A DNA stretch of 64,000 nucleotides from Vibrio pomeroyi. Lineage in GTDB: Bacteria; Pseudomonadota; Gammaproteobacteria; Enterobacterales; Vibrionaceae. Below are positions 8,959 to 16,847 of this stretch, in pieces. The position numbers were made by a program, and so were the translations under genes. Within the stretch, counting starts at the first letter, position 1. Every line of letters begins with the position of its first letter. Below the pieces are notes generated by a model that saw only the letters and a list, made by a program, of their open reading frames with translations, was not told the DNA's origin and ran no database searches. Where the stretch lies: contig NZ_AP025506.1 in NCBI RefSeq assembly GCF_024347595.1, forward strand, positions 124,001-188,000, written 5' to 3'.

Positions 8959-11900
8959 TAGATATAAGACATTGTCGGAAGCTTCATTAGCGGCTAAAAA
9001 GCTAGGATTTAGCTCTCCAACTAAGTATAAATATTCTTACAAGCAAGATTCCCTGCTTCCAGCAACACCAGACAAATTTTATGTAAATGAGTGGATTAGT
9101 TGGTCCCATTTTTTGGGGATTCCCGAGAGAAAAAAACATTATGCCTCTATGCATGAAGCAATGAAGGCAGTTGCAAAGCTTAATTTGCAGAAAAGAGGTG
9201 AATATTATCTGCGCTACAAGGAAGATGATCGCCTACCATCAAACCCAAATAGAACCTACAGTTCAGAATGGAAAAACTGGTCACATTTTCTAGGTAAAAA
9301 ACAAAAGGCTCTTTATTCGAGTTTACACGAGGCTCAAAATAGTGCCCGAAAACTAAGAATCTTATTTGTTAGTGAGTATCAACATCGCTACAAAGAAGAT
9401 CCAAAATTACCTGCAAATCCTGACAAGGTATACGCAAGTGATTGGATTAGTTGGCCCAGCTTTCTTAGAGGTGAAGATGGTGAGATCTATGCTCAGCTCA
9501 GGTATGCCTCTTCAGCAGTACAAAGGTTAGGAATCAAAAACAAATCTGATTATCGACTGCTCCATGTTCAGGACTCAAAGTTACCCCCTAATCCAGATGA
9601 GTATTATTCCACTGAATGGATATCTTGGGAGCAATTCCTAAGCAAATGTAAGAAAGAGTATTACGAGACTATCGAAAAAGCGTCTATGGCTGCGATAAAG
9701 CTGGGTATTAAAAGCATGGCAGAGTATCGAGCGCGCTATAGAGAAGACCAGTCATTGCCCTCCAAGCCCTACACTTTTTACTCTGAAAACTGGATTAATT
9801 GGCCAACGTTTCTCGGTCGACCAATAAAGAAAAATTATTGTACGCTCAAGCAAGCTCATCGTTCTGTATTAAAACTAGGCATAAAATCATCTAATGAATA
9901 TCGATTCCGCTATACAGAAGACCATTTATTACCAGCAAAACCTGAAAGAATCTATGCCCATGAATGGCGCGGATGGTGCTGGTTCCTTGGAAAGCAAGTA
10001 AGGGACTTCTATCCAACATTAAATGAAGCAATCAGAGCGGTAAAAGTACTTGGGATAAACTCATTTAATGAATATCAAGAGCGTTACCGAGAAGATGAGA
10101 AACTTCCCACAAACCCTCAACGTTTTTACAAAGGTGAATGGCTCAATTGGCACCATTTTTTTTCTAAAAATGAAAGGACGGTTTATTCAAACATAGAAGC
10201 TGCACGTGCCTCAGTACAGGCCTTAGGCATCACCACCATAGTTGAGTATCGAGTTAGATATAAAGAAGATCCCTGTCTGCCGGCAATGCCGGAAAGAACT
10301 TATGCGACAGATTGGTTAAGTTGGTGGGACTACCTGCAACCCAAAAAGATTCTAGATCTAAAATCATTTAAAGCATGGTGTCGTACGCTAAGAATAAAAA
10401 ACTCTGTCGAATATAAAAAAGCTAGGAAAGTACACAGTAATCTACCCTCTAAGCCAGAAAAAATGATTCATGATTGGACCGATTGGTTTGATGCTTTGAA
10501 TATCCCGCGGCCATATTTTTATAAAGAACTAGAAGCTTTAGTTAGAAAAAATAGTATCAGGACTTTATCTGAGTACCGAGAATTCAGAACGTCATCCCAA
10601 GACCCTAGAATACCAGTTAAACCAGAAAAGCATTACCAAGGAAAAGGCTGGACTAATGCTTATGACTTTTGGGGAATACCACGCCCCTATCAAGTAAAGT
10701 ACTTTACAGAAGACTGGCGACTTTGGGCTGAGAAAATAACAGAATTTCTAAAAACAGCACGTGGAGGGGATACTAAAGCTAAAGATTTATGTGAGTTTGT
10801 GCGCGAGTATATTGAACCGAACAAATTGGGGAACTGCCCTCTAGAGTTTTTAACCCGTAAATCAACCAACATTCAACCAATGCTCGAACTACTAGAGCAG
10901 GTCCCAGTTACGCGTAAGAAAAAATGGATTTACTCAATCAACGAGTTTTTGGATTGGGTCATATTGAATTACTTGATAATTGAAGATGAAGAAACTGGAG
11001 AAGTTGCTCATATCAAAGGTGCTAAAAACCCCTTGGGACACATCAAATTTAATGGCGAGACTAATATTCAAAGTGTCAGTGAAACCAACAAACTAGCTTT
11101 ACCCTATCAGTATGTTAAGGAGGGACGTGAATGGATCTTTCCAGCAGATTCTATTACTAAAAAACTAACTTTCTCAGACTTAGCACACCTGAATAATTTT
11201 CCGGCTGACTGGGTACTAGTCGATGACGAGTCGTTATTGGATAAAAAGGATCCTGATTGTGTTTTTAAAATTGAGGAAGGAAGAGCTTACCTTTGGTTCC
11301 CTGTGTACTGGATTTATACCTACTCGCTTATGCAGCTTCCAGCTAGAGGAATACAGATCGTTTATTGTGATTCTGGTGAGGCAGATTCTGAAGTCGCAGA
11401 CTTTAAAAGTGGTCAAGTAGTATGGAAGAAGAATAAGACTAAACTAGCTAGTTTAACCGTCAGGCAAGGCATGGTGAGTAAGTCTGGCAAAGATGAATTT
11501 GGCGTCCATTACACCTCAAACAAAACCAAGTTTGATGGCTCAGGTTATACCATCCCTTTTATGCCAATAGAGTTAGCATATTGGTTGATAAAACTCAGAA
11601 AATGGCAACAAAAGTACAATCCGATTAAGGAACCGACGAAGTGGCTTAATTGTAAGCGCACCAACCTGAATGAAACACAACGTAAGCAAAAGGGTATTAA
11701 CTGCTTTCTATTTAGGGATTACAGGGAACAAGAACCTGGTACTTTTGGGGGACGTTTAACATCTAGACTCGCAGCAGCACTCTTTTTTTCACCAAAAAGT
11801 GACTATACAGCAGCAACCTACAGAGGATTATCATATACAGAGGCTATAGAGGAACTCAAAGATAACACTCAAATTGCTCTGTCACATTTTAAGTCCCCTT

Positions 11901-13105
11901 ATACTCCCCACTCAATGCGCGTCAGCTTGATCAACGCATACGCGTATGAGTTTGGTATTCCTTTAGAAGTCATAATGAAATTGGTAGGCCACTCCAGCAT
12001 CATAATGACAATCTACTATACCAAGAGCGATAAAACAGGCGCTAACTTACGAGAGAAAATGGAGATGGGAGAAAGGGAAGCGATGAGCAAAGCAACACAA
12101 ACGCTCAGGTCGTTTGTGGAACAACAGAGAATTGAAGAAGTGAAATCACAGTTGGTAGGGTCATCTGTGGATCTACTAAGTTCACTCGACAATGCTCGGC
12201 CGGCCTCCAGCTACCTATGGAAGGACTTTGGTATCTGCCCTGTGGGAGGTGCTTTTTGCTCGGAAGGGGGCTTCCCTGTAGCCACAAAAGCCAACATATA
12301 CCACCCAGTACCAGCAGGTTATTTAGGAGAGCAGAACTGTTTTCAGTGTCGATTCTTTATTTCCGGCCCGGCTTTTTTGGTTGGACTTGCAGCTATGTTC
12401 AATGAGATAAGCCTAGCCGTAAACACTCAATCTATACGGTACACTTCGCTTGGACAGAAGCTTGATGATATTGCAGAGAAGATAGATGTCATTGATCACC
12501 AACTTTACAAAATAAAAGTAGATAGCTCAGAGAAATCGGCTTTGGAGTCCGATAGACGTGAGTTAGTTGGAGAGCGTATGCATTTGAACTCGGAAATTGA
12601 AACACGAGCGAAGAAGCTAGATTTGTACCTCTCAGACATGAACGCGATTCACCGACATATCCATAACTGTCAAACTCTTATGCGTAAGCCACCAGAAAAC
12701 ACTGCGAATCACTACCAACTTATTGTTCCGCATGAATTCACATTAGGTGTAGAGCTAGATGAAGTAAGCAATTTCCACCAACTATCAGAGGTGTGCTCGA
12801 ACGCTGAACTATACCATAGTTGTAGCGATGATTTGGCAGTAACCAGACGCTCCCAAATGATCGACAAAATGATGGTTAAAAACGGTATTCAGCCGCAACT
12901 CTTTTTACTGTCAGAAGAGGAACAACTCTTAGTGGGGAACCAGTTAACAGAGTTAATGCTGACAAGGTTGAAAGGCTGGGAGGACATCGACCGTCTTATG
13001 GGTGGGAGTTTGACTTTAAAGGACTTATCGATAGATAACCAGTTCGACGAAAAGATTATTCGTGAACTATTTGAGCAGTCGAAACCACTAAATAGGATCG
13101 GTTAG
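8948..13105 (+). CDS. gmtZ: GMT recombinase GmtZ (integrase-repeat protein, VPA1269-like)
   Basis: 1385 residues. Residues ~1-570 consist of about ten ~57-residue repeats, each with A-x-x-LGI...EY..RY.ED..LP..P...Y..EW..W..FLG, the phage-integrase repeat type. A tyrosine recombinase-like domain follows (PARGIQIV near residue 800, His988-x-x-Arg991 in HSMR, GHSS at 1014-1017, Tyr1023/1024 in MTIYYTK). A Cys motif (CPVGGAFC...CFQC, ~1096-1135) and a coiled-coil (~1180-1240) come next. The repeats probably bind DNA along the long ends or the target; that is inference. It is the second gene of the trio and overlaps gmtY. It has no frameshift. Confidence 0.9.
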   Translation: MKLNRYKTLSEASLAAKKLGFSSPTKYKYSYKQDSLLPATPDKFYVNEWISWSHFLGIPERKKHYASMHEAMKAVAKLNLQKRGEYYLRYKEDDRLPSNPNRTYSSEWKNWSHFLGKKQKALYSSLHEAQNSARKLRILFVSEYQHRYKEDPKLPANPDKVYASDWISWPSFLRGEDGEIYAQLRYASSAVQRLGIKNKSDYRLLHVQDSKLPPNPDEYYSTEWISWEQFLSKCKKEYYETIEKASMAAIKLGIKSMAEYRARYREDQSLPSKPYTFYSENWINWPTFLGRPIKKNYCTLKQAHRSVLKLGIKSSNEYRFRYTEDHLLPAKPERIYAHEWRGWCWFLGKQVRDFYPTLNEAIRAVKVLGINSFNEYQERYREDEKLPTNPQRFYKGEWLNWHHFFSKNERTVYSNIEAARASVQALGITTIVEYRVRYKEDPCLPAMPERTYATDWLSWWDYLQPKKILDLKSFKAWCRTLRIKNSVEYKKARKVHSNLPSKPEKMIHDWTDWFDALNIPRPYFYKELEALVRKNSIRTLSEYREFRTSSQDPRIPVKPEKHYQGKGWTNAYDFWGIPRPYQVKYFTEDWRLWAEKITEFLKTARGGDTKAKDLCEFVREYIEPNKLGNCPLEFLTRKSTNIQPMLELLEQVPVTRKKKWIYSINEFLDWVILNYLIIEDEETGEVAHIKGAKNPLGHIKFNGETNIQSVSETNKLALPYQYVKEGREWIFPADSITKKLTFSDLAHLNNFPADWVLVDDESLLDKKDPDCVFKIEEGRAYLWFPVYWIYTYSLMQLPARGIQIVYCDSGEADSEVADFKSGQVVWKKNKTKLASLTVRQGMVSKSGKDEFGVHYTSNKTKFDGSGYTIPFMPIELAYWLIKLRKWQQKYNPIKEPTKWLNCKRTNLNETQRKQKGINCFLFRDYREQEPGTFGGRLTSRLAAALFFSPKSDYTAATYRGLSYTEAIEELKDNTQIALSHFKSPYTPHSMRVSLINAYAYEFGIPLEVIMKLVGHSSIIMTIYYTKSDKTGANLREKMEMGEREAMSKATQTLRSFVEQQRIEEVKSQLVGSSVDLLSSLDNARPASSYLWKDFGICPVGGAFCSEGGFPVATKANIYHPVPAGYLGEQNCFQCRFFISGPAFLVGLAAMFNEISLAVNTQSIRYTSLGQKLDDIAEKIDVIDHQLYKIKVDSSEKSALESDRRELVGERMHLNSEIETRAKKLDLYLSDMNAIHRHIHNCQTLMRKPPENTANHYQLIVPHEFTLGVELDEVSNFHQLSEVCSNAELYHSCSDDLAVTRRSQMIDKMMVKNGIQPQLFLLSEEEQLLVGNQLTELMLTRLKGWEDIDRLMGGSLTLKDLSIDNQFDEKIIRELFEQSKPLNRIG

Positions 13106-13106
13106 C

Positions 13107-13730
13107 ATGTCAGAAATGACTCCAGAGCAAGTACTGAATCAGCTAAAAAAGAAAGCTTCATCTCGGGTACAGAACTCATTAGAGGCCGTGTTTACCATAT
13201 GCAAGGAACAACAAGAGCGCGGATTGAACGACTTTAGTTATTCAACGATAGCTCGTCTTGGAAAAGGGCGAGGCGTTCCCGCTGCACAGAGCATTCGAAA
13301 CAAAACCGGTGAATCATATCGAACCTTAATTCATAGCTTCAACTCTTCAAGCAAAGACCAACTTCGACCAGCTAGAAACTCCTCGAAAGGTAAAATGCAT
13401 GCTTGGATAGACGAACTCGACGATCCAGTAGTTAAACTTCAAGCTAATATTCTCTACTCTCAGAAAAAGGAAGCGGAGCGATTGCTCAATGAAGTGGTTC
13501 CTATCAATCAGGTCATCGAGGTGTTCGATAATGTTGATGTATCCGTTGCATCTATAAAGCTCACTGAACTGGAGCGAAGTGCATTGGAGTACCTCATTTC
13601 TAGTGAGTTTTTGCGCAGACATCAATTGGAGCTTGGAAAAAATGGCAGTATAGTATCGAGTGATACTCAAAAGTCATTTTTCCCTGTTGCGACTTTGGAT
13701 GCAATTAAAAAGGCGCTACAGAACTTATAG
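13107..13730 (+). CDS. gmtX: GMT accessory protein GmtX
   Basis: 207 residues, mostly helical and charged, starting one base after the gmtZ stop. No catalytic motif is visible. Residues ~40-75 (YSTIARLGKGRGVPAAQSIRN) look like a helix-turn-helix-type DNA-binding segment. It occupies the position of TnpC in Tn554-like transposons, a small factor that assists or orients the two recombinases. The name follows from its position and overall sequence type in Gamma-Mobile-Trio operons. The replacement greB follows after 18 bp, so the two are probably on one transcript. Confidence 0.85.
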   Translation: MSEMTPEQVLNQLKKKASSRVQNSLEAVFTICKEQQERGLNDFSYSTIARLGKGRGVPAAQSIRNKTGESYRTLIHSFNSSSKDQLRPARNSSKGKMHAWIDELDDPVVKLQANILYSQKKEAERLLNEVVPINQVIEVFDNVDVSVASIKLTELERSALEYLISSEFLRRHQLELGKNGSIVSSDTQKSFFPVATLDAIKKALQNL

Positions 13731-13748
13731 ATAACTTGGATTGTAGAA

Positions 13749-14228
13749 GTGAAAACAAAACTAATCACCAGAGAAGGTTATAACAAACTTAAAGCAGAAC
13801 ACGACCATCTATGGAATGAGAAGCGTCCAGAGATCACTAAAATCGTTACATGGGCAGCGAGCTTGGGTGACCGCTCAGAAAATGCTGACTACACCTTCAA
13901 CAAACGCTTACTTCGTCAAATAGACCGTCGTGTGCGCTTCCTTCGCAAGTTTCTCCCTGAAGTGACCATCGTAGATTATTCTCCTCAGCAGGAAGGAAAA
14001 GTCTTTTTTGGCGCGTGGGTTGAAATTGAGAATGAAGCCGGTGATGTTAAGGCATTTAGAATTGTTGGCCCTGAAGAAATTTATGGTGACGCAAAAGGCT
14101 ACATCTCAATTGATTCACCAATGGCAAGAGCATTGTTGAAGAAGGAAGTTGATGATGAAGCAACGGTTCGTACACCGGAAGGTGACAAAGAATGGTTTAT
14201 TAACTCAATTAGATACAACAAATCCTAG
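13749..14228 (+). CDS. greB: Island-borne transcription elongation factor GreB (replacement copy)
   Basis: Complete 159-residue GreB with the N-terminal coiled-coil, the tip acidic residues Asp41 and Glu44 (LGDRSENAD), and the FKBP-like C-terminal domain (FFGAWVEIE...IDSPMARALLKKE). It starts with GTG behind GGA at 13738-13740, 18 bp after gmtX. It differs from the interrupted native gene (46 of 56 identical residues in the last part) and from it at the target codons (D-Y-T-F-N instead of D-Y-Q-Y-N). It probably supplies GreB after the insertion destroys the host gene. Its stop overlaps the stop of the convergent XRE gene at a CTAG. Confidence 0.95.
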   Translation: MKTKLITREGYNKLKAEHDHLWNEKRPEITKIVTWAASLGDRSENADYTFNKRLLRQIDRRVRFLRKFLPEVTIVDYSPQQEGKVFFGAWVEIENEAGDVKAFRIVGPEEIYGDAKGYISIDSPMARALLKKEVDDEATVRTPEGDKEWFINSIRYNKS

Positions 14229-14539
14229 TTTACCTCAGAACTACTCAACTTACTGATGAGCTCCTGCCTTTCTTCCTCACTTAGTCTTGCAATCAAGCAA
14301 GCCAACTTGGCAGAGCTTTCTTCCTCACAAAAAAAATAGCTTAAAGGAACACCCAACTCGTCAGCCATTTTCTTCAATGTACTGATATCCGGTGTATGTT
14401 TTCCTTTCTCGTACTGATTCATTCGCGCACTAGCCGAACTTTCATCGATACCAATACGCACTCCCAATTCTTTTTGGGAGATCTTTGCTTTTTTGCGTAC
14501 CTCTTTGAGCCGCATTGGAATAGGGTTGTCGATCGACAT
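14225..14539 (-). CDS. XRE-family helix-turn-helix regulator
   Basis: 104 residues with an N-terminal HTH of the Cro/CI type (residues ~9-65: LKEVRKKAKISQKELGVRIGI...QYEKGKHTPDISTLKKMADELGVPLSYFF) and a short C-terminal helix. It is divergent from the helicase pair. Two palindromes (14568-14586 and 14602-14620) lie between them, and a third similar one lies in front of gmtY. It probably acts as an island repressor that controls itself, the cargo and perhaps the recombinases. That role is inferred from the sites. The gene is convergent with the replacement greB, with overlapping stops. Confidence 0.88.
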   Translation of the reverse strand: MSIDNPIPMRLKEVRKKAKISQKELGVRIGIDESSASARMNQYEKGKHTPDISTLKKMADELGVPLSYFFCEEESSAKLACLIARLSEEERQELISKLSSSEVN

Positions 14540-14567
14540 TTATGATTCATACTAATTGGCTCTATGT

Positions 14568-14586
14568 GACTAAGATTTTCTTAGTT
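14568..14586. promoter_or_regulatory. Putative XRE operator 1
   Basis: Palindrome GACTAAG-ATTTT-CTTAGTT (7-5-7), between the XRE gene and the helicase pair. Its centre lies 34 bp from that of operator 2. Confidence 0.6.
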
Positions 14587-14599
14587 TTACTGATCTCTG

Positions 14600-14620
14600 T
14601 ATACTAAGCAATCCTTAGTA
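14600..14620. promoter_or_regulatory. Putative XRE operator 2 overlapping a -10 box
   Basis: Perfect palindrome TACTAAG-CAATC-CTTAGTA (14602-14620), preceded by TA so that TATACT can serve as a -10 element for the rightward genes. It has the same architecture as the site at 7566-7584. Confidence 0.68.
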
Positions 14621-14642
14621 TTTTAATTGGTATAACTGGTAC

Positions 14643-15173
14643 ATGAAACGTTCTATAAAAATCAGTGCAGTAATGCACAAGTTGTTGATTGAAAAAAGAA
14701 TGGATGGTTTTTCTGTTATAGAAGCCAGGGACGCTTCATTAAACATTGAAGATGGCATAAAAAACCTTGATGAAGCTCGGAAGAAGGTTTATCGCCAAAT
14801 ATGGCAATATCAGCAAAGGGGTTGGCTTCGAAGTGAAGGTGAAGGAAGGAACAAAAGGTATTTTCAAACCGAACAATTTCTAGAACTCGAAGTTGTGGCT
14901 CGAAGAAAGTCTGAACGTGAAGTTTCGGTAACGCAATCTACATCGGATTACTCTGTGCTATTCCGAGAGAGCAACGAATACAAAGGTGAATTGGAGATCG
15001 TGCTTGGTGAAATTGATGAATACCATTCATTAAAATGTCGCTTCCCTGAACTTGAGAGCCGGTTAGTTCCACTGTTACAGCAAGCAAGAGAACGTTCAGC
15101 GCAGTTGCTTGGAAAGATGAATGGATTGGAGAATGTCCTGAAAACTCTCTCAGAGGGCGACCAACCGTGTTAA
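14643..15173 (+). CDS. Winged-helix/coiled-coil protein paired with helicase
   Basis: 176 residues, family not recognised. Residues ~5-80 look like a winged helix (VYRQIWQYQQRGWLRSEGEGRNKRYFQ, a typical wing). Residues ~105-170 are predicted coiled-coil (EYKGELEIVLGEIDEYHSL...QQARERSAQLLGKMNGLENVL). It overlaps the downstream SF2 helicase by 7 bp, so the products are probably made together and form a complex. The XRE operators lie directly upstream. It may recognise DNA ends or sites for the helicase; that is inference. Confidence 0.72.
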   Translation: MKRSIKISAVMHKLLIEKRMDGFSVIEARDASLNIEDGIKNLDEARKKVYRQIWQYQQRGWLRSEGEGRNKRYFQTEQFLELEVVARRKSEREVSVTQSTSDYSVLFRESNEYKGELEIVLGEIDEYHSLKCRFPELESRLVPLLQQARERSAQLLGKMNGLENVLKTLSEGDQPC

Positions 15174-16546
15174 GACAGTGGCAGGTAGAATGTTCTGAAA
15201 AAGCGTTACAGAAATTTAGGGCAAATCAACAACACTTCTTCTGCCAAGCAACTCCTGGCGCTGGTAAAACGGTGCTCGCGGCAACAGTTGCATCAAGGTT
15301 GCTTAACAATGATATGGTCGACCTTGTATTGTGTTTTTCTCCATCTTTAACTGTTTCTGATGGAATTAAAAGGACCTTTTCCCAAATACTGAACTGCACT
15401 TTTAATGGGGGCTTGGGCTCTATTGGGCAGTCACTAACATACCAATCTATTCAATTCCTTAATGATGATTTTTGGAAGGCGCTACGTAACCATCGAGTAT
15501 TTGTTGTATTTGATGAGATTCACCATTGCTCTGGGTCTGAACTTGAAAATGCGAATGTTTGGGGCCAACAAGTACTAATGAAGATTCAAGGGCTTGCGAC
15601 TTACACGCTTGCTATGTCAGGTACCCCATGGCGTTCAGACTATCTACCAATAGTAATGTCTGAATATAGTGAGCCTGAAGGTCAAATCCTCGTTGACTAT
15701 CAATACACCTTAAAGCAAGCAATTGCAGATAAAGTTTGCCGATCTCCAAAGTTAGTGCTGGTTGATAACGAACATCTTTCAGTGACTAGCGATGAGAAAG
15801 TTGAATCGTTTTCTTCAATCTTAGAAATGCTCAAGCAGACCAAAACTTCATATCAAAGTGTTATACATAATCAGGATGCGATGGAGTATTTACTTGGGCT
15901 CGGCTGTAAGAAGCTTGCGGAAATTCGAACTCAATCCCCTAATGCTGGAGGGTTAGTCGTAGCCTCTTCTGTTCAGCACGCTCAAACAATCCAAAAGATA
16001 CTCTCTCAAAAGTACTCTCAATCTGTATCAATCGTTACTTATCGCCATGAAGAACCTTTAGCCGAAATAGAACGTTATCGTCAAAGTGATGCTCAATGGA
16101 TTGTAAGCGTTGGAATGATCAGCGAAGGTACGGATATCCCGCGTCTTCAAGTTTGTTGCCACATGAGTTCTATCAAAACTGAGCTGTATTTTAGGCAGGT
16201 GCTTGGGCGTATTCTTAGAGTTAATGAGGCAGTAAATCAACAAGCGTGGTTGTTTACTTTTGCAGAACAAAGCCTGATAGAGTTTTCTGAGCGGATTGAG
16301 CAAGACATCCCAGAGTCTTGTATTTTCATTCGGATAGATACCCAAAGAACATTTGCCGCAAGTGAATCTGGTCGAGAGGAAGCGACTAAGGGTTTCAATA
16401 TTGATCTCGTAAGTAGTGGTTTTGATTTGAGATGGAATGGTTCCGTTGAGCGTGGTGATATGGTAGGCGCGGTTCCTAAACTCTCTAAAGAGGTTCAGTT
16501 TGGAAGGTTCAAGAAGCGTATTATTTCAGCATTTCAAACAGTTTGA
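15167..16546 (+). CDS. DEAH-type SF2 helicase
   Basis: 459 residues with complete superfamily 2 motifs: Walker A ATPGAGKT (residues 28-35), DEIH (116-119), SGT (151-153), GMISEGTDIP (motif V, ~316-325) and QVLGRILR (motif VI, 344-351). It is of the short Rad25/restriction-helicase type without added nuclease or methylase domains. The GTG start at 15167 overlaps the upstream gene and has AGAGGG ahead of it. Such helicases are common in phage-defence loci, where a partner often carries the effector; no known system fits exactly. The gene ends 295 bp before the next cargo promoter. Confidence 0.85.
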   Translation: MLRQWQVECSEKALQKFRANQQHFFCQATPGAGKTVLAATVASRLLNNDMVDLVLCFSPSLTVSDGIKRTFSQILNCTFNGGLGSIGQSLTYQSIQFLNDDFWKALRNHRVFVVFDEIHHCSGSELENANVWGQQVLMKIQGLATYTLAMSGTPWRSDYLPIVMSEYSEPEGQILVDYQYTLKQAIADKVCRSPKLVLVDNEHLSVTSDEKVESFSSILEMLKQTKTSYQSVIHNQDAMEYLLGLGCKKLAEIRTQSPNAGGLVVASSVQHAQTIQKILSQKYSQSVSIVTYRHEEPLAEIERYRQSDAQWIVSVGMISEGTDIPRLQVCCHMSSIKTELYFRQVLGRILRVNEAVNQQAWLFTFAEQSLIEFSERIEQDIPESCIFIRIDTQRTFAASESGREEATKGFNIDLVSSGFDLRWNGSVERGDMVGAVPKLSKEVQFGRFKKRIISAFQTV

Positions 16547-16847
16547 AGGCAGGAAACACGCATCATAAGCTTAAATCTGTTGGGGTAGTTATTTCAGAAG
16601 TGGTCTAGAAAGGAAGGAAAGAGTATCCGCAATCTTGGTTTGAAACGGGAAACTAAACGTTAGCTCATGCCTATTACTTTAGAGTTTCACATGAACATTA
16701 TAGTGAAAGGAAGTAGTGCATACTTTTACCAGTGCATTTAGTCTATCAACACATGTAGAGTACTATAAGATATTGATGTGTTTAGTTAATATCTATGTAT
16801 ACTAAGTAATCGCTTTGAACAGTTAGCTTCGTGGGACGGGATTGTTG
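16547..16847 (+). promoter_or_regulatory. Intergenic promoter region of the ATPase/kinase/receiver cassette
   Basis: 300 bp without a gene. TATACTAAG at 16798-16806 again gives a -10-like TATACT and one half of the TACTAAG operator. The second half is degenerate (GCTTTGA instead of CTTAGTA). A ribosome site GGGACGGG (16833-16840) follows. No terminator for the helicase gene was clear to me. Confidence 0.45.

Noticed and set aside
13749..14228. Assembly duplication of greB
   Set aside because: The copy differs from the native pieces at many positions, lies in the opposite direction within the island, and has its own ribosome site.
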